DNA of 64,000 bases. Source: an uncultured Planctomycetaceae bacterium. GTDB taxonomy: Bacteria; Planctomycetota; Planctomycetia; Planctomycetales; Planctomycetaceae. The stretch is from contig CAITYU010000333.1 of assembly GCA_903896675.1 (NCBI GenBank), forward strand, positions 49,481-113,480, read 5' to 3'. A program made the translations under genes and the position numbers. Shown piece by piece: positions 9,411 to 19,800 of this stretch. The number at the start of each line of letters is the position of its first letter. Position 1 is the stretch's first letter. The notes below the pieces were generated by a model. It had not been told where the DNA came from and made no database searches. It saw nothing but the letters and a program-made list of their open reading frames with translations.

Positions 9411-9749
9411 ATGAAGATGATGCGTTCTCTTGCTGCACTGGTGCTGGTGGCTGGTGTGTCAATTACTCTGGGCTGTGGTGGTGGCGAGCAGACTGGTGCT
9501 GCTGGTGGCGGTGCGTCCGCTGGTTCCGGAGTTGCTGGTGGTGCACCTGCTGCCCCGGCTGAAACTCCGGCCGCTCCAGCCGATGCTGCTGCCCCGGCTG
9601 CCGCTCCTGCTGAAGGCGAAAAGCCGGCTGACGCGGCTGCACCCGCTGCCGCTCCTGCTGAAGGCGAAAAGCCCGCTGACGCTGCCGCTCCTGCCGCTGC
9701 TCCTGCTGAAGGCGCTGCCCCGGCTGCTGATGCACCGAAAGCTGAATGA
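9411..9749 (+). CDS. Small Ala/Pro-rich lipoprotein with 48-bp periodic repeat
   Basis: The frame is open from an ATG at 9387, but 9411 is the likelier start because GAAAGG lies at a workable distance upstream and the product then begins directly with a signal peptide. The product has about 112 residues. The signal sequence (MKMMRSLAALVLVAGVSITLGC) ends in a lipobox (ITLGC), so it should be a lipid-anchored envelope protein. The mature part is disordered, made of Gly/Ala and then Ala-Pro-Glu repeats in which a PAEGEKPAD motif recurs. Function is unknown; comparable proteins may serve as envelope spacers. It ends at a strong hairpin terminator shared with topA. Confidence 0.75.
   Translation: MKMMRSLAALVLVAGVSITLGCGGGEQTGAAGGGASAGSGVAGGAPAAPAETPAAPADAAAPAAAPAEGEKPADAAAPAAAPAEGEKPADAAAPAAAPAEGAAPAADAPKAE
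9591..9720 (+). repeat. In-frame tandem repeat, 48-bp period
   Basis: TGAAGG recurs at 9611, 9659 and 9707, exactly 48 bases apart, within a longer near-identical unit encoding A-P-A-E-G-E-K-P-A-D plus Ala/Pro filler. About 2.5 copies are present. The third copy loses the EKPAD part. It keeps the reading frame of the lipoprotein. Confidence 0.8.
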
Positions 9750-9780
9750 TCTCGATCACCGATCACCGATCAATTCCATG

Positions 9781-9814
9781 AAAAAGCCCGACCGCTCCAG
9801 CAGTCGGGCTTTTT
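9781..9814. terminator. Bidirectional intrinsic terminator between lipoprotein and topA
   Basis: A 12-base perfect inverted repeat, AAAAAGCCCGAC (9781-9792) and GTCGGGCTTTTT (9803-9814), with a 10-base loop. The GC-rich stem is flanked by A and T runs on the two sides, so it can stop transcription in both directions between the convergent genes ending at 9749 and 9841. Confidence 0.92.
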
Positions 9815-9840
9815 CCGTTTCAGACCTGCTGACTTCCGGC

Positions 9841-12531
9841 TCAGACATCCCGACTGCGTTTTTTGGCAGCCTTACCCGCAGATTTGCGGACAGCCTTCTT
9901 CACGGCCTTCTTCACGGCCTTTTTGGTGCCACGAGCCCCAGCACCACGACGCCCCGCCGACTTCCCACCGCTGGCAGCCTTCGCCGCCAGCCATTGCAGC
10001 GCCTGCTCCATAGTGACCGAGGCCGGATCCGTGTCTTTGGGTACAGTGGCATTCACCGATCCATGCTTCACATACGGACCGTAACGCCCCTCGAAGATCT
10101 GCACTGCAGCCTGATCCTCCGGATGCGGACCCAGTTCCTTCAGTGCTACCGGCGCTGACTTGCGTCGCGTATTCCGCAGCATCTCAACGGCCACATCCAG
10201 CGGCACATTCAGCACACTGTAGGTCTCTCCGTCATGCTCAAACTGATGCGTTTTACGGTCAAAACCCGCAAACACCTTATCGTGAGTCACATACGGGCCG
10301 AACATTCCGATCCCCGCATTCACAACCTTCCCCGTCAGCGGATGTTTACCCAGCTGCCGCGGTAACGCCAGCAATTCCAGCGCAGTCGGCAGATCCAGAC
10401 TGTCAGTGCTGATGAAGTTGGGAACACTGCAGTACTTCGGCTTCTTGCCGTCCTCCGTAACATCCCCCATCTGCAGATAAGGGCCGCGCGGACCTCGCTT
10501 CAGATAAATCGGCAGACCCTCCTCAGGATGCATACCGATTGCCGTTGGACCACGCTGTTTTTCATCCAGCAGGCGATCCGCGACTTCATTGGTGATCTCA
10601 CCCGGGGCAATCGTGTCCGGAATCGAAGCCGTCAGCTTTTCCTCACCGCGGGTTTTTTCGAAATACGGGCCATAACGACCAACTCGGACTGCAGCGTCCA
10701 ACCCATCAATCGACAGCGTGCAGGCCTCACGAGGATCAATGTCCCCGTCCCTCAGCTTCACCTGCTCATCCAGACCCTCACGGCCGTTGTAAAACTCACG
10801 CAGATACGGCAAACGCTCTGCCGATCCTGTCGCGATATCGTCCAGCATCTGCTCCATCTGCGCCGTAAACCCCAGATCCACCAGACGCGGAAAGTAGTTT
10901 TCCAGCAGTCGAGTAACCGCCATTGCCGTAAATGTCGGAATCAGCTGATTCCCATTCTTCCGCACATAACCGCGATCCACAATCGTGCTCAGAATGCTGG
11001 CATACGTGCTGGGACGACCGATGCCCTCTGACTCAAGCGTCCGCACCAGAGTTGCCTCAGTGAAACGCGCCGGAGGCTTGGTTTCATGAGCATTTGCTTC
11101 GGCCTGCTGCAGATCCAGACGGTCCTTCTCACGCATCGTCGGCAGGGTCGAATCCTGATCCTCAATCGCCGCATCCGGATCATCACTGCCTTCCACATAA
11201 GCGCGGAAGAACCCCGGAAATTCCACCGTCCTGCCCGTCGCCCGAAACTCGGCTTCACCCGCCGAAATCGTAACCGTATCAAACCTCAGCTGCGCGTCGG
11301 CCATTTGTGTCGCCATCGTCCGCTTCCAGATCATCTGATACAGACGATACTCAGGCCCGGACAGCCCCAGTTCCTCAGCCGTCCGCATGTCCGTACCAGC
11401 CGGGCGAATTGCTTCGTGAGCCTCCTGGGCGCCTTTCGTTTTGGTCGAGAACTGCCGCGGTTCAGGACTGAGATAGCTGCGACCATACAAATCATCCACC
11501 CGCCCCCGAGCCGCGCGAATCGCTTCACCGCTCAGATTCACACTGTCCGTTCGCATGTACGTGATATGGCCCTCCTCGTACAGTCGCTGCGCGATCTGCA
11601 TGGTCTGCCGAGCGGACAATCCCAGCTTTCGATTGGATTCCTGCTGCAGGGTACTGGTCGTAAACGGAGGATAAGGACGCCGCACCTGCTGCTTCTGCTC
11701 GATCGCAGTCACCACCCACGGCAGTGTTTCGATCTTCTGCACCGTCGCCCGTGCCTGCTCTTCGGACAATAACAGCACATCCGCGCCAACTTTCAGGCGA
11801 CCGGTCTGCTCGTCAAAGTCCCTGCCCGACGCGATGCGACGCCCCCCCAGCGACTGCAGCAATGCCTCAAAGGGAACCCCCGATTCGGCAGTCAGACGCG
11901 CTTTGATGTCCCAGAAGCGACCGCTGCGAAATTTCATTCGCTCAATCTCACGATTGACCAGCAGTCGCACCGCTACACTCTGCACTCGCCCAGCGGATAG
12001 TCCCCGAGCAATCTTCTTCCACAGCAGCGGACTGAGCGTGTAACCATACAAGCGGTCCACAACTCGTCGGGTCTCCTGTGCCTGCACCAGATTCTCATCC
12101 ACCTGACGAGTGTTTCGGATGGCCTCGAGAATTGCTGGCTTTGTGATTTCCGAGAATGTCATGCGGCTGACAGGCACAGTTGGCTTCAGTACCTGCACCA
12201 GATGCCAGCCAATGCTTTCTCCCTCACGGTCTTCGTCAGTCGCCAGCACAAGCTCGCTGACCTTTTTCAGGCCGTCCTTCAACTCAGTGATGAGCTTCTT
12301 CTTCTCCGCCGGCACCACGTACAGCGGATCAAAGTCGTCATTGACGTTGACGCCCAGCGTCGCCCACGACTCCTTTTTCAGCGCAGGCGGTATTTCAGCG
12401 GCACTGGACGGCAGGTCGCGAATGTGCCCCATACTGGCCCGAACGATGTAATCATCGCCCAGAAATCCCGCAATTTTCTTCGCTTTTGCTGGTGATTCAA
12501 CAATCACCAGCGCTTTCTTGAGAGCAGCCAT
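9841..12531 (-). CDS. topA: DNA topoisomerase I (type IA)
   Basis: Protein of 896 residues that relaxes negative supercoils. The Toprim domain starts at KALVIVESPAKAKKI (about 5-19), with the acidic metal triad in LATDEDREGES. The catalytic Tyr is in HITYMRTDSVNLSG near residue 325. ESEGIGRPSTYASI and the decatenation-loop region are intact. In place of Cys4 zinc ribbons the C terminus has several TopA-C repeats (GRYGPYFEKTRG, KRGPRGPYLQMG, GMFGPYVTHD, GRYGPYVKHG) and a Lys/Arg-rich tail (about 850-896) that probably binds DNA. It is convergent with the lipoprotein gene and divergent from the PpiD-like gene. Confidence 0.97.
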   Translation of the reverse strand: MAALKKALVIVESPAKAKKIAGFLGDDYIVRASMGHIRDLPSSAAEIPPALKKESWATLGVNVNDDFDPLYVVPAEKKKLITELKDGLKKVSELVLATDEDREGESIGWHLVQVLKPTVPVSRMTFSEITKPAILEAIRNTRQVDENLVQAQETRRVVDRLYGYTLSPLLWKKIARGLSAGRVQSVAVRLLVNREIERMKFRSGRFWDIKARLTAESGVPFEALLQSLGGRRIASGRDFDEQTGRLKVGADVLLLSEEQARATVQKIETLPWVVTAIEQKQQVRRPYPPFTTSTLQQESNRKLGLSARQTMQIAQRLYEEGHITYMRTDSVNLSGEAIRAARGRVDDLYGRSYLSPEPRQFSTKTKGAQEAHEAIRPAGTDMRTAEELGLSGPEYRLYQMIWKRTMATQMADAQLRFDTVTISAGEAEFRATGRTVEFPGFFRAYVEGSDDPDAAIEDQDSTLPTMREKDRLDLQQAEANAHETKPPARFTEATLVRTLESEGIGRPSTYASILSTIVDRGYVRKNGNQLIPTFTAMAVTRLLENYFPRLVDLGFTAQMEQMLDDIATGSAERLPYLREFYNGREGLDEQVKLRDGDIDPREACTLSIDGLDAAVRVGRYGPYFEKTRGEEKLTASIPDTIAPGEITNEVADRLLDEKQRGPTAIGMHPEEGLPIYLKRGPRGPYLQMGDVTEDGKKPKYCSVPNFISTDSLDLPTALELLALPRQLGKHPLTGKVVNAGIGMFGPYVTHDKVFAGFDRKTHQFEHDGETYSVLNVPLDVAVEMLRNTRRKSAPVALKELGPHPEDQAAVQIFEGRYGPYVKHGSVNATVPKDTDPASVTMEQALQWLAAKAASGGKSAGRRGAGARGTKKAVKKAVKKAVRKSAGKAAKKRSRDV

Positions 12532-12927
12532 GAACGATCAGTTTCTGAAAAGCCGGTCAAACCGGCATAAGTACAGCCTCAGCAGATTCCCCTACAACAA
12601 AGCCGGAACGGCCGGGGATTTCAACACATTCGAGCGATTTGCACCACTTTCCGGGAAAATCGAGAAAACCAGGGCCCGGCAGCCCGACAGGGTCCCGCAA
12701 CCCAACCTCCCAGTGCATACTGCCTCCGTTCTCACGGCAAACCGCAGACAGGGAAACCCCGGTTGACCTTGCCTCTGCACTGCCGACGGCTAGAATCCCC
12801 GCTTTTCCCGTTGTTCACCCACGACCGTGCCTCCCGCGTTACTGGAATAAGTGATCATACAGACGTCTGTCAAGTCAGTCGTTCGGTTGTCACCTCCGGA
12901 ACACCCGGCTTCAAAGAGTTTTTACTC
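12532..12927. other. Intergenic region between divergent topA and PpiD-like genes
   Basis: About 396 bases carrying the promoters of two divergent genes. Short open frames here have no family features or ribosome sites and are judged spurious. One possible sigma-70-like promoter is listed separately. Confidence 0.5.
12769..12796 (+). promoter_or_regulatory. Possible sigma-70-type promoter for the PpiD-like gene
   Basis: TTGCCT (12769-12774) and TAGAAT (12791-12796) are 16 bases apart and point toward the PpiD-like gene, whose start is about 130 bases downstream. The match is partial and rests on visual inspection only. Confidence 0.3.
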
Positions 12928-15504
12928 ATGAGCACTCCGTTCACTTTCCTGCGTCGCCATCAACAGATCACCATGGTCAGCATCGTGATTCTCTCGATGG
13001 TGGCCTTCACCATCGACGACATGATGTCCAACCAGACAAATCACTTTGTCATGCTGGGGGTCCTGCTGGGCGGAATCATCATGGGTTTCTCCGGCATCCG
13101 GCAGGGACGCTGGCTGCAGTACAGTATCGGCGGTGCGATCTTCGGTGGCATCGCCGGCTGGCTGATTCCCGGATCTGTCTCGTCAACTGACGGTTTCTAC
13201 CAGGACTCCGCCATTGGGGCCTTCGATGACCAGCGGATCCAGGAAACTTCCACACGCCGCAGCATCTGCAATGCCTTCATGGCGCAGGCCTTCAGCAAAG
13301 TCTACGGTGCCGGGACCGAGCAATTCGCGCCACAGTTCCGCTACTACACAACTCTCCAGGAAGATGCCATTTTCGGCGAACTGCTAAAAGCCGAAGCCGA
13401 CGCCATGCAGATCGTTGTGACCGACGAAATGGTCTCGGACTTCATCAATCAGGCAGTCGATGGCCGTCTCTCGGAAAAAGCCTTCGCAGAAATCCGAACC
13501 GGACTCAACATCGGCGGACTGGCGGTCACTGAAGACCAGTTGTTCGAAGCATTCCGACACGAAATAGCCGCCCGGCTCGCCTTCACACAATTGTCGCCAT
13601 CCACAGCCGCTGTCGCTCAACCCCCCGGCGTCTACTACGACATGTTCCGCAGAACTCAGGTTCGCCAGCGACTCAATGCCGTCCAACTGGATGTGGATGC
13701 ATTCCTCGCTAAAGTTCCCGAACCCGCGACCGCCGAAATCGAATCCACGTTCGCACAGTATGCAAAGAAATTCCCTGGAATGGATGGCCCAGGCTCCCCC
13801 GGCTTCCGCCAGTTCAATAAAGCGTCCCTCGCATACCTTGAACTCTCATGGAAGTCTGCCCAGGACAGCACACCGGCACCCACAGATGCCGAAATCGAGA
13901 CTTTTTATAACGAAAAGAAAGATACCTTCTACCGGAAAGAACCCGAAGAAAAACCGGCAACCGACCCCGCCACGCCCTCGCCGGCACCGACAGACCCGGC
14001 AGCACCCAACGCTGCACCAACTGACCCGGCAACTCCAGTGACACCGGATCCGGCCACACCCGCTCCAGATGCTCCCGCTCCAGATGCTCCCGCTCCAGAT
14101 GCTCCTGAGCCAGGAACGCCGGCACCGGATGCTCCACCGGCACAGCCAGCAGAATCAGACCCAAAGCCTGAAGGTAGCTGCCTCCCTTACCAGGATGAAA
14201 CCACAAAGCCTGCCGATCCACCAGTGACACCACCGCCTGCACAGGATACACCAGCAGCAGATGCTCCTGCCGCACCAGATGCTGCTCCTCAGCCGCCAGC
14301 CGCAGAGACAGCCAGTCAGCCACCAGCCGCAGACGGCGGCGATCCCGTTCCATTTGTCATCCCACCCGTCGAATATCGTCCGCTCGATGACGAACTCAAA
14401 TCTGAGATTCGCGAACAACTGCATGAGGAACGCATCCGCAAAGCCATTGATGAAAAAATGGACGCCGTCATGACCGGGCTTCGGGAAATTGAACGAAAAC
14501 GGTCGGCCGAACGACGCCAGGTCGTGGACAGGAACCCGTCCATGACCTCAGAACAGATCGCCGCGGAAATGCAGGAAAAACATCAGTCGCTGCTGAACGA
14601 AATGCAGTCTCTGGGCGAAAAACTCGGCCTCAGCTTCGTACGTACAGAACTTCTGAATCGCATGGATCTGGCTGCGGGTGAGCAGACGCCAGTCGGACTG
14701 GCGCTGGGTTACACCAGCGGAGCACCGGTTGCCGACGAAGTCTTTTCACGATTCCCCCAGCGCGATCCATGGGAAGATGCCAACCTCTTCGCCAGCGACC
14801 GAGCGGTGCGAAACCAGTTCGATCTGTCCGGAAACGAATCCCATTACGCTTGGTGGATCACCGAGTTCTCTGCATCGCACATTCCCACGCTCGAAGATGA
14901 AGGTATCCGTGAAGAAGTCATCCTGACTCTCAAGCGTCAGCAGGCACGCAAACTGGCGGAAGCACGAGCCAAGGAACTGGCGAAACTGGTAACAGATGGG
15001 CTCAGCCTGCCGGAAGCCGAACGAAAATCCATGGCTGACTGCCTGCAGGGACAGACGGTTCTTGGTGAAACGGCATCCGCCGCACTGGTCGTGAAACAGA
15101 CACAATTGTTTTCGTGGCTGGAGCAGGAATCAGCTCCAGCGATGAGCTTCCAGCAGCCACAATTGCGACTGGGCACAATCAACTGGTCCGACGAGTCCGG
15201 CGGTGTGCTGAAGGCTGCAGGCGATCGTTTCATGAAGTCCGTGTTTGACGACCTGGGACCTGACAAGGCTGGTGTTGTGGCCGATGATGAGCTGAAAAGC
15301 TACTACGTCGTGCAGGTCACTGATCGCATCGGAGACGAAGCGGTACTGCAGCAGCTATTCCTGACCGAAGGCAAGCAGTTTGGCTTCACCAGCGGTGAAA
15401 TCTCCGGCCTCGTCAGTGGCCTGATCGCGCAGCCGGTGATGAATGACTGGCGCAACTCGATCTGGCTGAAATACGGCATTGATCTGGCACAAATGGAAGA
15501 GTAA
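12928..15504 (+). CDS. PpiD/SurA-like membrane-anchored periplasmic chaperone
   Basis: The frame is open from 12763, but 12928 is preferred. It gives a start typical of planctomycete PpiD-like proteins (MSTPFTFLRRHQQITMVSIV) and has AAAGAG upstream. The product is 858 residues. There are two or three N-terminal membrane segments in the first 85 residues, then a SurA_N-like helical region. A low-complexity Pro/Ala/Asp linker follows (about 345-475, with APDAP tandem repeats), then a long charged helical region and a PpiD-like C terminus. No recognisable parvulin (PpiC) active site is visible. The likely role is binding and folding exported proteins at the inner membrane. A strong terminator follows directly. 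Confidence 0.75.
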   Translation: MSTPFTFLRRHQQITMVSIVILSMVAFTIDDMMSNQTNHFVMLGVLLGGIIMGFSGIRQGRWLQYSIGGAIFGGIAGWLIPGSVSSTDGFYQDSAIGAFDDQRIQETSTRRSICNAFMAQAFSKVYGAGTEQFAPQFRYYTTLQEDAIFGELLKAEADAMQIVVTDEMVSDFINQAVDGRLSEKAFAEIRTGLNIGGLAVTEDQLFEAFRHEIAARLAFTQLSPSTAAVAQPPGVYYDMFRRTQVRQRLNAVQLDVDAFLAKVPEPATAEIESTFAQYAKKFPGMDGPGSPGFRQFNKASLAYLELSWKSAQDSTPAPTDAEIETFYNEKKDTFYRKEPEEKPATDPATPSPAPTDPAAPNAAPTDPATPVTPDPATPAPDAPAPDAPAPDAPEPGTPAPDAPPAQPAESDPKPEGSCLPYQDETTKPADPPVTPPPAQDTPAADAPAAPDAAPQPPAAETASQPPAADGGDPVPFVIPPVEYRPLDDELKSEIREQLHEERIRKAIDEKMDAVMTGLREIERKRSAERRQVVDRNPSMTSEQIAAEMQEKHQSLLNEMQSLGEKLGLSFVRTELLNRMDLAAGEQTPVGLALGYTSGAPVADEVFSRFPQRDPWEDANLFASDRAVRNQFDLSGNESHYAWWITEFSASHIPTLEDEGIREEVILTLKRQQARKLAEARAKELAKLVTDGLSLPEAERKSMADCLQGQTVLGETASAALVVKQTQLFSWLEQESAPAMSFQQPQLRLGTINWSDESGGVLKAAGDRFMKSVFDDLGPDKAGVVADDELKSYYVVQVTDRIGDEAVLQQLFLTEGKQFGFTSGEISGLVSGLIAQPVMNDWRNSIWLKYGIDLAQMEE
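14062..14106 (+). repeat. 15-bp tandem repeat, three copies (APDAP)
   Basis: Three consecutive near-identical 15-base units starting at 14062, 14077 and 14092 encode A-P-D-A-P. They lie in the low-complexity linker of the PpiD-like protein. The last unit differs at its final base. Confidence 0.85.
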
Positions 15505-15545
15505 AGGCGGGATTCGCCAGTCAAATTGAACTCTGCCATCCGCAA

Positions 15546-15580
15546 GGGGCCTGCCACTGCCTGGTGGCGGCCCCGTTTTT
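15546..15580 (+). terminator. Intrinsic terminator after PpiD-like gene
   Basis: GGGGCCTGCCAC (15546-15557) pairs imperfectly with GGTGGCGGCCCC (15563-15574) and is followed by G and five T residues (15576-15580). It lies between the convergent PpiD-like and holB-like genes and is oriented for the former. Confidence 0.85.
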
Positions 15581-15583
15581 GTT

Positions 15584-16642
15584 TCAGCGTGCCGAGACTG
15601 GTCCCAGCCGCATCGATCTGGCAAGATCGTCAAACAGCGATTCCAGCACCAGCCTGACTGGCGAATTTCCATCCACGTGCAGCGTTGCCTGCAGGATCCT
15701 GTCGATCAGCATCGCCAGCAGGTCAGAAGCACAGCGGAGCCCCATCCTCTGCAGCAGCGGATCCGTCAGATCTCCTCCTGTGATCCGACGCAGCTTCAAT
15801 CGCACAGCGTCAGCAAGAAAACTGAGCAGCCAGCGGGCGTTCTGCCGCTGATCCTCAGCACTGCCCGAAATTTTTTCGATGCGATCAGCAATCTGTTTGG
15901 CAACTTCCTGCGGCTTCATCGCTTCGAATGCGAGGAATTCCCGACCGACCAGATCCCGCAGCTCCCGTAGTTCAGCGTTCAGTAACTGCTCCGCCTGAGT
16001 TATGCTGCCCTCGGCCAGCAATGCAGCGGCCCGAGCTTCATCTGTGGTCGCAGCCATGCCCTTTTCCAGCAGCAATTGCTCCAGTTCCTCCTGAACCAGA
16101 GGGAAAAACCGAATCAACTGGCACCGCGAACGGATAGTCGGCAGCAAGGCCTCGGGACTGTCGCTGATCAGCAGAATCAGAGCGTTGGCGGGAGGCTCTT
16201 CCAGAGTTTTCAGCAGGGCATTGCCACCGTCCAGATTCATCCGCTGGGCATCATCAATCACAGCAATCCGGCGATTGGAAGCCAACGGCGCAGACGACAG
16301 CTCAAAACACAGCCCCTCACGCCCCCGTTTCTCCGCTGAACCCAGTATCAGCTCCAGAGGAATCTCGGTTTTGCCCTCCGGCAGCCCGATTTCAAAGTAG
16401 TCCGGCCAGTTTCCGGATTCGAAACTGCGACAATTGCGGCAAGCACCGCAGGCCTCCAACTGCGAACCACTTGTCTGCTGGCAAAACAGCGACTGTGCCA
16501 ACAATCGCGCAAAGGTCCGCTTGCCAATTCCATCCGGTCCAGCCAGTACATAGGCATGAGACAGGCGATTGTTCCGCATGGATCGCTCAAAGAGTGCTCG
16601 CTGCTCCTGATGACCACGAAGTCTGGTCCACGCTGAAGCCAT
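15584..16642 (-). CDS. holB: DNA polymerase III delta-prime subunit (AAA+ clamp loader)
   Basis: The product has 352 residues when started at the ATG at 16642; the open frame continues upstream to 16891, but that part has no family character and overlaps the divergent gene. Walker A is GPDGIGKRT (35-43). A zinc module is formed by C54, C65, C68 and C71. Walker B-like VIDDAQRMN and the LEEPP block follow, as in clamp-loader delta-prime and gamma subunits. The length and the single AAA+ module favour delta-prime. It would act in the clamp loader that places the sliding clamp on DNA. Confidence 0.85.
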   Translation of the reverse strand: MASAWTRLRGHQEQRALFERSMRNNRLSHAYVLAGPDGIGKRTFARLLAQSLFCQQTSGSQLEACGACRNCRSFESGNWPDYFEIGLPEGKTEIPLELILGSAEKRGREGLCFELSSAPLASNRRIAVIDDAQRMNLDGGNALLKTLEEPPANALILLISDSPEALLPTIRSRCQLIRFFPLVQEELEQLLLEKGMAATTDEARAAALLAEGSITQAEQLLNAELRELRDLVGREFLAFEAMKPQEVAKQIADRIEKISGSAEDQRQNARWLLSFLADAVRLKLRRITGGDLTDPLLQRMGLRCASDLLAMLIDRILQATLHVDGNSPVRLVLESLFDDLARSMRLGPVSAR

Positions 16643-16851
16643 AGGAAGAATCCGCAAGGAATGCTGTCTGAACGCCCACAGAACGCAGTATACAGGGACT
16701 GAGCACAGATTGCAGTGATCCGACTGCCCGCAGGAACGAAGTTCGGAGTTGCAATTGCCACAGCCTTTTATCTGGGAATCCTGGCACCAACGAGGTAAAC
16801 TGAAGAAAAGTCCGTCCCGCCTCTGACCCCGCCCAAGGGAAACCGCCGCCC

Positions 16852-19800
16852 ATGCGACCTGCCATGTTCCAACTGCGACTGGTTGCCGCATTCAGCCTGC
16901 TGATGACATCTCTCTCAGCTCAGCCACCGACAACGGGAAAGATTCCCCCGGATCACCCCGAACGGGCCAAAAAAGGACTGGAACTGTTCCGCACAACGGT
17001 TCGATCAGTACTCACCACCAAATGCCTTGCATGCCATGGTGGCGAATCTGTCAAAAGTGATTTTGATCTGGCGACCCGCGATGCCCTGATGAACAGCGGT
17101 TTCGTGGCAGAATCAGCAGCCGAAAGTCAGCTTGTGCAGCTGATAACTCACGCCGCTGAGCCACACATGCCATGGAAACTGCCAAAACTGTCTGACCAGG
17201 AAATCAGCAGCATCTCGAAATGGATTGATCTCGGAGCACCTTACGACGCACCACTGGGCAGTCGCACCGAAAAACCCGCCGCAGAAATGACCGTCTCAGA
17301 TAAAGACCGCAGCTTCTGGTCATTTCAGCCGCTGCAGTCTCCGCCCGTTCCTGCCGTGACCACAGCCGACTGGTGTCAGAACCCGATCGATCATTTTGTC
17401 CTCGCCGCTCAGCAGTCTGCCGGACTGCGGCCGAATGGCCCGGCGGAAAAACGCACCCTGATCCGACGTGCCTATGCCATCCTGCTGGGACTGCCGCCGA
17501 CCCCCGCTGAAGTCTCCGGCTTTGTCAACAGCAGCGATCCGCAGGCATGGCCGAAACTGATCGATCGACTGCTGGAATCACCGCAGTACGGCGAACGCTG
17601 GGCCCGTCACTGGATGGATGTGGCCCGATTCGCTGAGTCACACGGCTATGAACAGGACTACGACCGCCCGCAGGCCTACTTCTACAGAGATTTCCTGATC
17701 CGCGCCTTCAATGCAGACATGCCCTACAACCAGTTCGTGCGCTGGCAACTGGCCGGAGATGAACTGGCCCCGCAGACTCCCGATGCCATGATGGCCACGG
17801 GATTTCTCGGAGCGGGTGCATTCCCCACACAACTCACAGAAACAGAATTCGAATCAGCGAGGTACGACGAACTCGACGACATGGTGATGACAACCGGAGT
17901 CACCTTTCTTGGGCTCTCCGTCGGTTGTGCTCGCTGCCATGATCATAAGTTTGATCCGATTCCGGCCCGCGACTACTACTCGCTGGCTGCCGCCTTCACC
18001 ACCACAATTCGTTCCGAAACTCAACTGGACCTTGCTCCTGACGAAAATCGCAGGCGGCAGCAGTCATTCCAGATGCAGCTCCAGACCGCCACACAGGCAG
18101 CTGCAGATTATCGCAACACTGTGCTGCCTGAACGGCTGCTGGATTGGCTGCGAAATAACTCAGAAGAGCAGGCCGCAGGCCCCTGGGAAACACTGCACCT
18201 GAAACAGGTGGCCTCCAGTGCCGGAACTGTGTTCCAGTTGCAACCGGATGGTTCCATCCTGTCCACCGGAAATGCGCCGGAACGTGAGGTGATTACTCTC
18301 ACCGGTGAAACATCGCGTCCTGCGGTGACCGCCATCCGGCTCGAAGCGCTGACTCACCAGAGTCTGCCGCAGGGTGGACCGGGCAGGGCACCCAACGGAA
18401 ACTTCGCTCTTGGAAACATCGCGGTGACCTGCATCCCGACTGAAACCGCTGGCGATGCCACACCACAGCAGATCCGTCTGATTGCCGCCCGCGCAACGCA
18501 TCAGCAGGATGCCGGCGAACTCTCCGCAGCAGCCTCCATCGATGATCGCGAGGTCTCAGGGTGGGCAGTCGACGCCGGTGGGATCGGCACAGATCAAGCG
18601 GCGGTCTTTGACTTCGAACGCCCGGTCTCAATTGCTGGTCCGGTTCGCTGGACCATAACCCTTACCCTGAATCACCCCAATCCCCGGCACACACTCGGCA
18701 GATTCCGACTTTCGGTGACGGACCGTCCACAGCCTCAGGCTGAAGTCGGCTCCAGCGGCCTCAGCGGAACAGTCGCCACCGCACTGAAATTGCTGCGCAC
18801 TAACCCCGATCGCTCAACGGAACACTTCAAGACGGCAATCGAATGGTTCGCCGGGATTGATCCGCAGATGCAGCAGCACCTGCAGGCTGTGGCGGCACTG
18901 GAAAAACAGGGCCCCGGACTTCAACTGGCCACAGTCATGGTGACCAGCGAAGGGCTACCGCACCTGCGGCACCACGCAGATGATCGTGGCTTCCCGCATT
19001 TCTACCCCGAAACGTGGCTGTTGAAGCGCGGAGATGTACACCAGAAACAGCAGGTGATGCAGCCCGGCTACCTGCAGGTCCTCATGCCCGCCAATACCAG
19101 CTCCCAGCACTGGCTCATGCAGCCTCCATCCGGCTGGAATCGCACCAGTTTTCGTCGCGCTTCGCTGGCAAACTGGATCACCGACCCTGATCACGGCGCT
19201 GGCAGGCTGGCCGCACGCGTGATGGTCAATCGCCTCTGGCAGCATCACTTCGGCCGAGGACTCGTCGCAACCCCCAACGATTTCGGTGTCTCAGGCGAAC
19301 GACCGTCACACCCGGAACTGCTCGAATGGCTGGCAGCCGATCTTGTTCAAAACGGCTGGACCCTGAAACGACTGCACCGACTGATCATGACCAGCAGCAC
19401 ATGGATGCAATCCGGTGCTGCTGACGAACAGCGGTCGCAACTTGACCGTGAAAATGTGCTGCTCTGGAGACGCAACCCCATGCGATTGGAGGCCGAAGCC
19501 ATCCGTGATTCGATGCTCTCGGTCGCCGGTCTGCTGGACCTGCAGCAGTTCGGACCGGGAACACTTGACCAGAACATGCAGCGGCGCAGCATCTATTTCT
19601 TCATCAAACGCAGTCAGTTGATTCCTATGATGATGCTGTTTGACTGGCCCGAACACCTTGTCAGCATCGGACAGCGCCCCGTGACCACGGTCGCTCCACA
19701 GGCCCTGATGTTTATGAACAGCCCCCAGGCTCGCCGGTGGGCCACGGGATTTGCCGCCCGACTGCCCGCCGAAAACACAACCGATGCGATCAATACAGCG

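Noticed and set aside
9407..9766. Repetitive minus-strand frame opposite the small lipoprotein
   Set aside because: The repeat keeps all frames open. Only the plus strand has a ribosome site, signal peptide and lipobox.
12518..12766. Possible small gene between topA and the PpiD-like gene
   Set aside because: It overlaps the topA start, lacks a ribosome site and shows no conserved features.
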